DNA of 64,000 nucleotides from contig JAISYU010000075.1 in NCBI GenBank assembly GCA_031269685.1, forward strand, positions 35,914 through 99,913. The letters run 5' to 3'. Below the pieces are notes generated by a model. The model was not told the origin of the DNA and ran no database searches. It was given only the letters and a program-made list of their open reading frames with translations. This document shows positions 18,722 through 29,167 of the stretch, one piece after another. Within the stretch, counting starts at the first letter, position 1. Every line of letters begins with the position of its first letter. This DNA comes from Dysgonamonadaceae bacterium. GTDB taxonomy: Bacteria; Bacteroidota; Bacteroidia; Bacteroidales; Azobacteroidaceae. Both the position numbers and the translations under genes were made by a program.

Positions 18722-20020
18722 ATGAAATACTGGCAACCTGAGATAGAGACTATGCCGCGGAAAGAACTTGAAGCCCTTCAACTCGAACGGCTTAAGTTTA
18801 TGCTGATTACGGCTCAAAATTCACCCTTTTATAAGAAACTGTTTGCAGAAAAGGGTGTCGAGCCAAACAAAGTGAAATCACTCGAAGACCTTCGGCTACT
18901 ACCGTTTACATCAAAGGACGACCTGCGCGAAAACTATCCTTTCGGGATGGTTGCCATACCTTTACGGGAATGTGTGAGGCTTCATTCATCAAGCGGTACG
19001 ACCGGTAATCCAACAGTTGTGTTACATTCCAGAAAAGACCTCGATGAATGGGCGAACCAGGTGGCGAGATGCATGTACATGGTGGGGATCCGAGACTATG
19101 ACGTGTTTCAAAACACATCGGGATACGGCATGTTTACAGGCGGACTGGGATTCCAGTACGGCGCAGAGAAACTTGGCTGCCTTACGGTGCCTGCTGCCGC
19201 CGGAAATTCCAAACGGCAAATAAAATTTATAACTGATTTCGGAACGACATGCCTTCATATTATACCAAGTTACGCTACACGGCTTGCAGAAGTAATGTAT
19301 GCGGAAAATATTGACCCCCGTAAAGATACAAAACTGCATACGTTATGTATAGGAGCGGAACCACACAGCGAAGAACAGCGTCAAAGGATAGAACAGTTGC
19401 TTGGTGTGAGAGCATTTAACTGTTTCGGTATGTCGGAAATGAATGGTCCAGGTGTCGCATTCGAATGTACCGAACAAAACGGGTTACATATATGGGAAGA
19501 TTATACTATTGTGGAGATAATTAACCCCGAAACGCTTGAACCTGTGGCTGATGGAGAAGTCGGAGAGCTTGTGCTGACAACAATTAACAGACAGGCTATG
19601 CCGCTAATACGCTATCATACACGAGATTTAACTTCAATAATCCCAGGTAAGTGCCCATGCGGACGAACGCACAAACGCATTAGCAGATTTAAGGGACGCA
19701 GCGATGATATGCTGATACTGAAAGGAGTAAACATATTCCCAATTCAAATAGAAAGGGTTCTTATGATGTTCCAAGAGCTTGGCAGTAACTATCTTATAAC
19801 AGTAGAAAATATCGACAACAATGATGAAATGCTGATTGAAGTTGAACTAAACGACCTGTTCACAGATGATTATGCAGTACTGCAAAACCTGACTAAGAAT
19901 ATCGTACGGCAACTGAAAGATGAACTCCTGATAACACCAAAACTGAAACTTGTGAGCAAAGGATCACTTCCTATTCATGAAGGAAAGGCTGTGAGAGTTA
20001 AAGATTTAAGAATATTCTAA
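18722..20020 (+). CDS. paaK: Phenylacetate-CoA ligase family protein
   Basis: A 432-residue adenylate-forming enzyme that activates aryl-acetic acids with ATP and CoA. The AMP-binding motif LHSSSGTTGNPTVV is near residues 90-103, and FGMSEMNGPGVAFEC, WEDYTIVEI and GRSDDMLILKGVNIFP follow in the usual order. Length is typical of PaaK. A TACCTTTG -7 box is at 18687-18694. An ACT-domain gene follows 12 nt later. This paaK-ACT pair is common in anaerobic Bacteroidetes, often with indolepyruvate oxidoreductase genes, where it is thought to serve aryl-acid salvage into aromatic amino acids. Those partner genes are not in the window, and aerobic phenylacetate breakdown genes (paaABC) are also absent. 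Confidence 0.93.
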   Translation: MKYWQPEIETMPRKELEALQLERLKFMLITAQNSPFYKKLFAEKGVEPNKVKSLEDLRLLPFTSKDDLRENYPFGMVAIPLRECVRLHSSSGTTGNPTVVLHSRKDLDEWANQVARCMYMVGIRDYDVFQNTSGYGMFTGGLGFQYGAEKLGCLTVPAAAGNSKRQIKFITDFGTTCLHIIPSYATRLAEVMYAENIDPRKDTKLHTLCIGAEPHSEEQRQRIEQLLGVRAFNCFGMSEMNGPGVAFECTEQNGLHIWEDYTIVEIINPETLEPVADGEVGELVLTTINRQAMPLIRYHTRDLTSIIPGKCPCGRTHKRISRFKGRSDDMLILKGVNIFPIQIERVLMMFQELGSNYLITVENIDNNDEMLIEVELNDLFTDDYAVLQNLTKNIVRQLKDELLITPKLKLVSKGSLPIHEGKAVRVKDLRIF

Positions 20021-20032
20021 AATAAAAAGGTT

Positions 20033-20458
20033 ATGACAATAAATCAAATATCTATATTCCTCGAAAATAAATACGGCAAACTAAGCGAAATACTTGCCAT
20101 GCTCGGAAAAGAAAATATACGAATCATTGCAGCAACTGTTGCTGACACCTCTGAGTTCGGTATTCTGAGAATTATCGTTAATGATGCGCAAAAAGCGTAT
20201 GACCTGCTGAAAAGAAACAATGTGAATGCAAATATTACCGACGTATTGGCAATTACAACCAAGTCGGAAGCAGGAACTTTCGCTTATACATTCAACCTAT
20301 TCACTATGGCAGGACTAAGTATAGAATATATGTACTGCTTTTCGGTTGGAGAACAGTCAATACTGATCCTGAGAACAAATAATCGTAATGCAGCCCTTGA
20401 AGTTATACAAAAAAATAACCTCGGATACATAGATGAAAACAAACTAAACAGCCTCTAA
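20033..20458 (+). CDS. Tandem ACT-domain protein
   Basis: A 141-residue protein made of two ACT domains (residues ~1-70 and ~71-141), the small-molecule-binding fold that senses amino acids. The first begins INQISIFLENKYGKLSEILA, with the typical aromatic-acid sensor start, and the second FAYTFNLFTMAGLSIEYMYC. No catalytic domain is attached. Its position 12 nt after paaK and 3 nt before argF' suggests it modulates, or is regulated with, the aryl-CoA ligase; ligand unknown. Confidence 0.9.
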   Translation: MTINQISIFLENKYGKLSEILAMLGKENIRIIAATVADTSEFGILRIIVNDAQKAYDLLKRNNVNANITDVLAITTKSEAGTFAYTFNLFTMAGLSIEYMYCFSVGEQSILILRTNNRNAALEVIQKNNLGYIDENKLNSL

Positions 20459-20461
20459 ACA

Positions 20462-21415
20462 ATGAGAATATTTACTAATGTAAAAGATTTGGGAGATTTG
20501 AAAATCGCCTTAAATGAAGCTTTTGAAATAAAGAAAGATCGCTTTGCTTTTAAACATCTGGGAGAAAACAAAACACTTATGCTTGTCTTCTTTAACTCAA
20601 GCCTCCGCACAAGATTGAGTTCACAGAAAGCAGCAATAAATCTCGGAATGAACACAATGGTACTTGATATAAACCAGGGCGCATGGAAACTCGAAACTGA
20701 ACGTGGTGTGATAATGGACGGGGATAAGTCCGAACACCTGCTGGAAGCAATACCCGTTATGGGTTGCTATTGCGACATAATAGGAATACGCTCTTTCGCA
20801 AAGTTTGAAAATAAAGCCGACGATTACTCAGAAAAAATACTTAATCAGTTTATAATAAACTCAGGTCGCCCGGTATTCAGTATGGAAAGCGCTATAGTAC
20901 ATCCATTACAGGCTTTCGCAGACCTGATTACGATAGAAGAATTCAAAACAAAAGCACGTCCTAAAGTCGTAATGACTTGGGCGCCTCATCCACGCGCACT
21001 TCCTCAAGCGGTACCAAATTCTTTTGCAGACTTTATGAATGAGGCGGATGTGGAATTTGTAATCACTCATCCGGAAGGGTATGAACTTGACCCGCAATTC
21101 GTACGGGGTGCAAAGATTGAGCATAACCAGGAGAAAGCCTTTGAAGGCGCTGACTTTATTTACGCTAAGAATTGGTCGCCGTTTCGCGATGATATTTACG
21201 GACAGGTAGTAAATATAGACCTTTCGTGGACAGTGGATTCACGCAAAATGAACCTTACGGACGATGCATTTTTTATGCACTGCCTACCTGTGCGCCGCAA
21301 CATGATAGTTACAGATGACGTAATAGAAAGCCCGCGTTCGATAGTAATTAAAGAAGCAGCCAACCGCGAAATATCATGCCAGGTAGTACTAAAAAGGATG
21401 CTTCGCAGTTTGTGA
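20462..21415 (+). CDS. argF': N-succinylornithine carbamoyltransferase
   Basis: Carbamoylates an N-acylated ornithine in the variant arginine pathway of Bacteroidetes, where succinyl-ornithine replaces ornithine. The 317-residue product shows the carbamoyl-phosphate loop as FFNSSLRTRLSSQKAA, where ordinary OTCases have STRTR. It also shows WKLETERGVIMDG, SMESAIVHPLQAFADL (HPxQ motif), KVVMTWAPHPRALPQAVPNS and FMHCLPVRRN. These match the Bacteroides SOTCase type rather than N-acetylornithine enzymes of Xanthomonas, though separation of the two rests on residues I can only compare from memory. It follows the ACT gene by 3 nt. Confidence 0.92.
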   Translation: MRIFTNVKDLGDLKIALNEAFEIKKDRFAFKHLGENKTLMLVFFNSSLRTRLSSQKAAINLGMNTMVLDINQGAWKLETERGVIMDGDKSEHLLEAIPVMGCYCDIIGIRSFAKFENKADDYSEKILNQFIINSGRPVFSMESAIVHPLQAFADLITIEEFKTKARPKVVMTWAPHPRALPQAVPNSFADFMNEADVEFVITHPEGYELDPQFVRGAKIEHNQEKAFEGADFIYAKNWSPFRDDIYGQVVNIDLSWTVDSRKMNLTDDAFFMHCLPVRRNMIVTDDVIESPRSIVIKEAANREISCQVVLKRMLRSL

Positions 21416-21460
21416 CAAGTTTTTCCACGTAGAAGGCGGTTAGAAAGCAAGATCTGCAGT

Positions 21461-22117
21461 TTATTTATTCTGTGCTCGATTCACTCTTCTTTTCACTAAG
21501 TTAAGTTCTTTCTCGGTCAGGGTAAGTGCATCGACAATCTCCTCGATCACCTCTTCAATCCTGTACACGGAAGCCTTTGCAATCCTCTGCGATGCCTTCC
21601 TGTAAAATGTTAAACTATACGCCTTGTCCAAGAAAATCTGCTCAGCAGAATAAATCGGCTGCAAGATTGAGTTGCTTTTAGGATAATTCAGTACATTATC
21701 CGGATTCTTTTCCCATTGTTTTTGTTTGTCGAACGCCTCTTTCTCCATAAAAGTAATATTACTTACTTTCATGGAACAAACACTGTCATTGAACAAAAAT
21801 GTTGCTGTATAATTCATATACATAGCAAAAGTTTGCATCATCTGCTTACTGATTTCAATATAATCAGTAAGATTACAGACAATCCTGTCCGGCTTATCCA
21901 TTGCCACGAATCCCTCAACCGGTTTAAGGTCGTTATTAACATAATCTAGTATCCGGTCATGAATTTCTTTCTGCGTCAGATTTGCATTGATATTTTCCAT
22001 AAACGTAATTTTTCCGTTTACAAGCGGAATACTGTCTGATTTGGAAAATACCGGCAACGAATTTGAGCAGAATAAAACAATCAGACTCAACAATAAAACA
22101 TACACTTTCCTTTTCAT
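21461..22117 (-). CDS. DUF4468 domain-containing secreted protein
   Basis: A 218-residue protein with a clear signal peptide (MKRKVYVLLLSLIVLFCSNS). It then has the DUF4468 layout common in Bacteroidales, a beta-rich domain beginning LVNGKITFMENINANLTQKE and running through DRIVCNLTDYIEISKQ and MYMNYTATFLF. Function unknown; related to eukaryotic BSP/TBP-like folds in some databases. The ATG at 22117 is chosen over an upstream in-frame start because the upstream extension would run through the promoters of this gene and of amn. Promoter at 22142-22171. Confidence 0.8.
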   Translation of the reverse strand: MKRKVYVLLLSLIVLFCSNSLPVFSKSDSIPLVNGKITFMENINANLTQKEIHDRILDYVNNDLKPVEGFVAMDKPDRIVCNLTDYIEISKQMMQTFAMYMNYTATFLFNDSVCSMKVSNITFMEKEAFDKQKQWEKNPDNVLNYPKSNSILQPIYSAEQIFLDKAYSLTFYRKASQRIAKASVYRIEEVIEEIVDALTLTEKELNLVKRRVNRAQNK

Positions 22118-22141
22118 ATTTGTAATAAATAAATTATGCTG

Positions 22142-22171
22142 CAAAATTACATGAAAACATTTAGAAATCCA
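22142..22171 (-). promoter_or_regulatory. Promoter of the DUF4468 gene
   Basis: On the minus strand TGG (22169-22171, one base from TTG), N19, TAATTTTG (22142-22149). The divergent amn gene has its own TACCTTTG at 22226-22233. Confidence 0.65.
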
Positions 22172-22268
22172 AACACGTGCAAATAAGAAAGTCATTGAAA
22201 ATAAATATTTATTAACTTTTTTTCCTACCTTTGCAACCGTATTCAAACTCAAAACAACGCGAACCAAA

Positions 22269-23045
22269 ATGAAAACCAGACAGGAAATCATAGAAAACTG
22301 GCTGCCGAGGTATACGAAAAGATCCCTTGAAGAATTTACCCCGTATATCTTGCTGACTAACTTTAATAAGTATGTTGAGATATTCGCAGAGTACTGTAAT
22401 GTGCCTGTGATCGGAAGCGAAGGCAATATGCCGAACGCATCTGCCGAAGGAATTACGATAATCAATTTCGGAATGGGGTCAGCTAACGCCGCAACAATCA
22501 TGGATTTGCTTGTAGCTGTCAAACCTAAAGCAGTACTCTTCCTTGGTAAATGCGGAGGATTGAAGGCTAAAAATGAAGTAGGAGATTATATACTACCGAT
22601 AGCGGCAATACGGGGAGAAGGGACGTCAAATGACTATATGCCCGGCGAAGTTCCTTCCTTGCCGGCGTTCAGTTTGCTGCGCGCAGTGTCATCTATCGTC
22701 CGCAACCACGGAAGAGACTACTGGACAGGGACTGTTTACACTACCAACCGCAGGGTATGGGAACATGACGAGGAATTTAAGGATTATCTGAGGAAAATTC
22801 GCGCTATCGGTGTTGATATGGAGACAGCAACATTGCTTACTGTCGGCTTTGCTAACCAGATTCCTACCGGAGCATTGCTTTTAGTCAGCGACCAGCCAAT
22901 GATTTCCGAAGGCATCAAGACTGAAAAAAGTGACGAGCGAGTAACTAAAAATTTCGTCAGGGAACATGTGCTTATCGGCATTGAATCTCTCAAAACAATT
23001 ATCGAAAACAAAGAAACTGTAAAACATTTACGCTTTGAATGGTAA
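22269..23045 (+). CDS. amn: AMP nucleosidase
   Basis: Hydrolyses AMP to adenine and ribose 5-phosphate. The 258-residue product is the short Bacteroidetes form, lacking the N-terminal regulatory domain of E. coli Amn. The nucleoside-phosphorylase fold is shown by NFGMGSANAATIMDLL, AVLFLGKCGGLK, RAIGVDMETATLLTVG (the MExE-like ribose site) and LLVSDQPM. A TACCTTTG -7 box lies 35 nt before the start. holA follows after 3 nt, so they form a two-gene operon. Confidence 0.93.
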   Translation: MKTRQEIIENWLPRYTKRSLEEFTPYILLTNFNKYVEIFAEYCNVPVIGSEGNMPNASAEGITIINFGMGSANAATIMDLLVAVKPKAVLFLGKCGGLKAKNEVGDYILPIAAIRGEGTSNDYMPGEVPSLPAFSLLRAVSSIVRNHGRDYWTGTVYTTNRRVWEHDEEFKDYLRKIRAIGVDMETATLLTVGFANQIPTGALLLVSDQPMISEGIKTEKSDERVTKNFVREHVLIGIESLKTIIENKETVKHLRFEW

Positions 23046-23048
23046 GAC

Positions 23049-24065
23049 ATGGCAAAAGAACTTAACTTTGAAGACATAAAAAGGAGCATTATTGCCGGAC
23101 AATTTGCGTCTATTTATCTGCTACAGGGCGAAGAAGAATATTTTATCGACCGACTTACAGATGAAATAATCAACAATGCGCTAAAAGATGAGGAACGTGA
23201 CTTTAACCAGATCATTTTTTACGGCGCGGATGCTTCACCGGAGGCTGTGATTGGTGCATGTAAGAGATTTCCTTTGATGTCAGAGCGACAACTTGTGGTT
23301 CTTAAAGAAGCGCAGAACATGAAGAACAAAGATATTGAGGAACTTGTTTTTTATGTCTCCAAACCTCTCACTTCGACAATCTTCGTAATCTGTTACAAAC
23401 ACGGTAAACTTGACGGGCGAAAGAAACTTCCCTCCGAAATTTCGAAAAAAGGCATTGTATTTGAGTCAAAAAGATTATATGATAATCAAATTACGCCTTT
23501 TATCTGCACATATATAAAAAGCAGGAACCTTCGTATCGAAGACAGTGCGGCTCAACTCATGGCAGATTCGCTTGGTGCTAATGTCAGTAAGCTTGTAAAC
23601 GAAATAGAAAAGCTTATAATCACATTACCCGCTAAAAGTACGATTACATCCTCGCTTATAGAAGAAAATATCGGCATAAGTAAAGATTTTAACAACTTTG
23701 AACTGCAGCGAGCGATCGCAAAGCGTGATGTGTTGAAGGCAAACCGCATTGCAAAATATTTTGATAACAACCCTAAGAATAATCCTTTAGTTTTGTCTTT
23801 GACAGTACTCTTCAACTTTTTCGCAAATCTTATGATATGCCACTATGAAAACGATAAATCGCTCGGTGCTATTAAAACGACTCTCGGTTTACGCTTTGAT
23901 ATGCAGGGTTATGATTATGTTGACGGTTTAAAGAATTACAATGCTTTCCAAACAATGCAAATAATCTCGCTTATCCGCGAAACCGACGCCCGTTCCAAAG
24001 GATTCAATTCCTCTCTGTCCGACGGAGCGTTGTTAAAAGAATTACTTTTCAGGGTTATGCACTGA
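23049..24065 (+). CDS. holA: DNA polymerase III subunit delta
   Basis: Clamp-loader subunit that opens the beta clamp. The 338-residue protein has the delta N-terminal domain (IYLLQGEEEYFIDRLTDEI near residue 23), VVLKEAQNMKN, and VFICYKHGK-like strands. The C-terminal helical region contains FNNFELQRAIAKRD and NPLVLSLTVLFNFF. Its position directly after amn is a known Bacteroidales arrangement. Confidence 0.92.
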   Translation: MAKELNFEDIKRSIIAGQFASIYLLQGEEEYFIDRLTDEIINNALKDEERDFNQIIFYGADASPEAVIGACKRFPLMSERQLVVLKEAQNMKNKDIEELVFYVSKPLTSTIFVICYKHGKLDGRKKLPSEISKKGIVFESKRLYDNQITPFICTYIKSRNLRIEDSAAQLMADSLGANVSKLVNEIEKLIITLPAKSTITSSLIEENIGISKDFNNFELQRAIAKRDVLKANRIAKYFDNNPKNNPLVLSLTVLFNFFANLMICHYENDKSLGAIKTTLGLRFDMQGYDYVDGLKNYNAFQTMQIISLIRETDARSKGFNSSLSDGALLKELLFRVMH

Positions 24066-24083
24066 ATAAACTAAGCAAAAAGT

Positions 24084-24239
24084 ATTATTAAATCAATCAA
24101 ATTCAGGTTAATTACGGCTTTAACAATCGTGTCTTGTGAGAAATACGAAAAGGAAGAAGATAATGCCTGCATTTTTCAACAGGATATGACGGAAAACGAG
24201 ATAAAAGCCACTCTTCTTTATAAATTCTCTTCTTTTTAA
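24084..24239 (+). pseudogene. Lipoprotein-like reading frame without a usual start codon
   Basis: Between holA and ribE a frame with no ATG, GTG or TTG start translates as a short positively charged start (IIKSIKF), a hydrophobic segment (RLITALTIVSC) ending in a lipobox-like IVSC, then a charged tail (EKYEKEEDNACIFQQDM...) and a TAA at 24237-24239. An in-frame TAA at 24072-24074 limits it on the 5' side. ATT at 24084 or 24087 is the only near-start. It looks like the beginning of a lipoprotein gene that lost its start codon and its body, or a very small lipoprotein started from ATT. Confidence 0.45.
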
Positions 24240-24302
24240 TTATTTTTCTTACCTTTGCGCGGCAGATTCATGATTTAATTAATCATTATATATATAATAA
24301 GT

Positions 24303-24905
24303 ATGTTTTCTGGAATAGTTGAAGAAGTGGCTACGGTAACTGCGTTAGCTTTGGACAGGGGCAATATTGACATTAGCCTTCGTTGTTCGTTTACCGGGGA
24401 ATTGAGAATAGACCAGAGTGTTTCTCATAACGGGGTTTGCCTGACAGTTACGGCGATAGATGGGGATATTTATACTGTGACGGCAGTCAGGGAGACGCTT
24501 TTGCGTTCTAATTTGGGTTTATTGAAAGTTGGCGACATTGTGAATGTAGAACGCAGCATGATTATGAACGGTCGTTTGGACGGTCATATAGTCCAAGGGC
24601 ATGTTGATCAAATTGCGATATGTGCATCGGTAAAGGAGACCGCCGGTAGTTGGCTTTTCACGTTTGACTATCTTTTCGACAAGGACATGGCGAAGCAAGG
24701 CTATATTACGGTTGAAAAAGGTTCCGTATGCGTGAATGGTGTTAGTTTAACGGTTTGTAATTCTCGGGACAATGGTTTTCAGGTAGCGATTATCCCATAC
24801 ACTTACCTGAACACTAATTTTCATTCTATAAAGGAGGGGACAGTAGTCAACCTTGAGTTTGACATTGTTGGCAAATACATCAGCAAGTTACGTGCTTTTT
24901 TGTAA
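24303..24905 (+). CDS. ribE: Riboflavin synthase, alpha subunit
   Basis: Converts two 6,7-dimethyl-8-ribityllumazine molecules to riboflavin. The 200-residue protein has the two lumazine-binding beta barrels: the first starts at MFSGIVEEV and contains SHNGVCLTV, the second contains MNGRLDGHIVQGHVDQ and SVCVNGVSLTV. Length and order are typical. A TACCTTTG -7 box is at 24250-24257. The 3' end overlaps the convergent miaA by 18 bp. Confidence 0.96.
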   Translation: MFSGIVEEVATVTALALDRGNIDISLRCSFTGELRIDQSVSHNGVCLTVTAIDGDIYTVTAVRETLLRSNLGLLKVGDIVNVERSMIMNGRLDGHIVQGHVDQIAICASVKETAGSWLFTFDYLFDKDMAKQGYITVEKGSVCVNGVSLTVCNSRDNGFQVAIIPYTYLNTNFHSIKEGTVVNLEFDIVGKYISKLRAFL

Positions 24906-25814
24906 GAGCAAATCTTTGATGGTCTTTATTTTCTCTTTATTGGGAATAGAGGCGTCAATATTGTTGATTTTGAATCCCCGTCGTTCCATTCCGCGGAACC
25001 AGGTCATCTGTCTTTTTGCGAATTGGTGTATTGCTGTTTCGAGTTGGCAGTACATTTCTTTGTAGTTTATTTTGCCGATTACGTAAAGGGTAACGAATTT
25101 GTATTCCAGTCCGTAATAGATCAGGTCATCTGGATTTATTCCTGTGTTGAGCAGGTTTTTTATTTCGTCGACCAATCCTTCGTTGAGGCGTTGGGATAGT
25201 CTTTTGCTGATTTTTTCCCTTCGGTTATCGCGGTCGACATTTATACATATTATAAGGCTGTTTATTTTTGGGGAATCTCTGCGGCTATATTCGTGTGTTT
25301 TGTTAAATTCTTCGATTTCGATAGCCCTTATTGCGCGGTGTGGGGAATCGAGATCGGTTTTGTTGTGGATATTTTTGTAAGACTTGAGTATTTCGCCGAG
25401 CCTGTCTATTGGAAGATCCTTTAATTGCTTTCTTAATTCGTTGTTTTGCGGAACATTTGGGAGGTTGAAGCCGCCGAGTACGGACTCAATGTATAGTCCT
25501 GAGCCGCCGCAAAATACCGGAGGGGTTCCTCCTTTTGCTTTCAGGCGGTTAAAAGTTTCATGAAAGTCGTGTTGGAATCTGAATATGTTGTATTTCTCGC
25601 CGGCATCGCAAATGTCTATCAGGTGATACTTCACTTCTTTTCCGTTCACGGTATAATCCTTTATATCCTTGCCGGTTCCGATGTCCATTCCGCGATATAC
25701 TTGCCTTGAGTCGGCGCTGATGATCTCTGTTTCGAGTTCGGCGGCGAGTTTGGCGGCGAGGGCTGTCTTGCCGGAGGCGGTAGGACCGATAATTGTAATC
25801 AGTTCATATTCCAT
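24888..25814 (-). CDS. miaA: tRNA dimethylallyltransferase
   Basis: Adds a dimethylallyl group to A37 of tRNAs that read UNN codons. The 308-residue protein has the P-loop GPTASGKTALA at residues 10-20, DSRQVYRGMDIGT, FCGGSGLYI and the C-terminal QFAKRQMTWFRGM. A TACCTTTG box (minus strand, 25822-25829) ends 7 nt before the ATG, so the mRNA is probably nearly leaderless. Confidence 0.96.
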   Translation of the reverse strand: MEYELITIIGPTASGKTALAAKLAAELETEIISADSRQVYRGMDIGTGKDIKDYTVNGKEVKYHLIDICDAGEKYNIFRFQHDFHETFNRLKAKGGTPPVFCGGSGLYIESVLGGFNLPNVPQNNELRKQLKDLPIDRLGEILKSYKNIHNKTDLDSPHRAIRAIEIEEFNKTHEYSRRDSPKINSLIICINVDRDNRREKISKRLSQRLNEGLVDEIKNLLNTGINPDDLIYYGLEYKFVTLYVIGKINYKEMYCQLETAIHQFAKRQMTWFRGMERRGFKINNIDASIPNKEKIKTIKDLLLQKST

Positions 25815-25855
25815 ACGGTTACAAAGGTAATTATTTTTCTTTGCAAATAAAATTG

Positions 25856-25885
25856 TTGCGATTCTGTGAATTTAGTGTAATTTTG
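25856..25885 (+). promoter_or_regulatory. Promoter of ligA
   Basis: TTG (25856-25858), N19, TAATTTTG (25878-25885): full consensus match. The ligA start is 40 nt downstream. Confidence 0.85.
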
Positions 25886-25892
25886 GGGCTGA

Positions 25893-27923
<2,031 letters not shown>

Positions 27924-27930
27924 TTGTGAG

Positions 27931-27972
27931 TTATACTCGGAGAACGGAAAATTATACTCGGGGAGCGGTTAG
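27931..27972. repeat. Two 21-bp direct repeats after ligA
   Basis: Units at 27931-27951 and 27952-27972 both start TTATACTCGG and match at most positions. They begin 7 nt after the ligA stop. Further on, GTAAACGAGT near 28033 and ACTCGTTTAC near 28098 form an inverted repeat around a spacer of about 50 nt, a possible 3' hairpin. Confidence 0.65.
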
Positions 27973-28166
27973 TAAAAGACTAATGGTCAAGGGTAAGAAT
28001 CTTTTGTCTGAATCTGAAAATCAATAAAAAAAGTAAACGAGTTAACAGGTTTGGCATTTGGATTTTTGTTATGAAGACAGAGAAGGATGCGCCCGTTTAC
28101 TCGTTTACCCCATTTATTGTACAAATTATAATTCTTAATTTTTCTTTCTTTGTTTATAAATTTAAA

Positions 28167-28829
28167 TTAGGGAATAATTGCGAAATAGATCGGAGACCAG
28201 GGACCTTTTTCGTTGCGGGTATTTTGCCATCTGGCAGCGAACCAGACGGTTTTGCCGCGATCTTTTTCGGAAAAGGGGATCTCGATCGGGGTATTGGTAT
28301 CCGAATCTTTCTCTGTAAGTTGAGAAATATCGGTTGGTTTTTCATCAGAAACGACATAGACAAAATCGATACCGTGTTGCCCTTCCGGTTTCGCCTTTGA
28401 GGTTTCCGATTCTCCGAATTCCACTGTCAGGTATCGGATTGTTTTTAGTACTACGTTCAGCCAGGGGTAATTTTTTTCCACCGGGGCTGGCGTGTGAGTC
28501 GTTTTGTGAATCGGCAATCCCATTTGGATTAGCTGACCGCCGGTCAGTTTGTCGCTGTTAATGAGATACTTCTTAACGATTTCACGGATGTACGACTCAT
28601 ATTCTTTCCGCGCCTGCTGCCGGTCAAAAATGGTGATGCTGGTGCGGGTTTTGGTGTCTTCTGCGATAGCATACATGTTATCGTAGTTGCCCTTCCTTCT
28701 GGCAAGTTCGTGATACTTTGGAGGCGGCATCAGGTCTTCAGCCCCGAAATCGCTAAGATTAATAAAGAACACGTTTTGCCATTTGTTAAAGTCTTCTTCC
28801 TTTGCAGGAATATAATCTTTATTTGCCAT
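28167..28829 (-). CDS. Conserved Bacteroidales protein, unknown function
   Basis: A 220-residue protein without signal peptide. I recognise the C-terminal pattern (IDFVYVVSDEKPTDISQLTE, KTVWFAARWQNTRNEKGPWS, YFAIIP) from a widespread Bacteroidales family of unknown function. The N-terminus is KEEDFNKWQNVFFINLSDFG and the middle is rich in charged residues. A degraded relative lies at 37290-37592. It is preceded, 37 nt upstream, by a 21-bp repeat array that is itself behind a consensus promoter, so the array is probably in its 5' leader. Confidence 0.7.
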   Translation of the reverse strand: MANKDYIPAKEEDFNKWQNVFFINLSDFGAEDLMPPPKYHELARRKGNYDNMYAIAEDTKTRTSITIFDRQQARKEYESYIREIVKKYLINSDKLTGGQLIQMGLPIHKTTHTPAPVEKNYPWLNVVLKTIRYLTVEFGESETSKAKPEGQHGIDFVYVVSDEKPTDISQLTEKDSDTNTPIEIPFSEKDRGKTVWFAARWQNTRNEKGPWSPIYFAIIP

Positions 28830-28865
28830 ATCTTTTTCGTTTTTAATTTGAAAAAAAATCGCGAA

Positions 28866-29159
28866 TTATAATTTGTTTCTTTGTTGTACCGAATTGTCTT
28901 CCCGATTCACGGAAAAACTTTTTCGGTGTACCGAAAAACTTTCCGGGTGTACCGAAAAACTTTTTCGGTGTACCGAAAAACCTTCCGGGTGTACCGAAAA
29001 ACTTTTTCGGTGTACCGAAAAACTTTCCGGGTGTACCGAAAAACTTTTTCGGTGTACCGAAAAACTTTCCGGGTGCACCGAAAAACCTTCCGGGTGTACC
29101 GAAAAACCTTCCGGGTGTACCGAAATTCTTGTAACGTTATGTATAACTTTTTTTGTCAT
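28866..29159 (-). CDS. Possible heptad-repeat peptide encoded by the 21-bp array
   Basis: A 97-residue frame, almost all of it perfect to near-perfect seven-residue units of the type SVHPEGF, SVHPESF or SVHRKSF. Only the first 12 and last ~13 residues are non-repetitive. In its favour: an ATG 8 nt after a full consensus promoter, and an uninterrupted frame. Against: because the unit is 21 bp and lacks stops, two plus-strand frames are also open, so openness is weak evidence. No signal peptide or fold is recognised. It could be a leader peptide of the gene at 28167-28829, or the DNA or RNA repeat itself may matter and the frame be incidental. Confidence 0.3.
   Translation of the reverse strand: MTKKVIHNVTRISVHPEGFSVHPEGFSVHPESFSVHRKSFSVHPESFSVHRKSFSVHPEGFSVHRKSFSVHPESFSVHRKSFSVNREDNSVQQRNKL
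28906..29126. repeat. Tandem array of about ten 21-bp units with internal palindrome
   Basis: Nine full units from 28927 to 29115 with partial units at both ends. Two unit types mostly alternate, one ending CTTTTTCGG and the other CTTTCCGGG or CCTTCCGGG, giving a 42-bp higher-order period over much of the array. The first type contains the perfect 17-nt palindrome CCGAAAAACTTTTTCGG. There are no spacers, so it is not CRISPR. Confidence 0.97.
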
Positions 29160-29167
29160 AGCGGGTG

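Noticed and set aside
22118-22522. N-terminal extension of the DUF4468 protein
   Set aside because: The extension would place coding sequence before an obvious signal peptide and across the promoters of the gene itself and of amn.
28033-28110. GTAAACGAGT/ACTCGTTTAC inverted repeat as transposon ends
   Set aside because: The interval between the arms is only about 50 bp with no transposase remnant and no target duplication; a 3' hairpin is simpler.
28906-29126. Tandem array as a possible CRISPR
   Set aside because: Units follow one another directly with no spacers, and no cas gene is in the window. The same holds for the arrays at 55366 and 63820.
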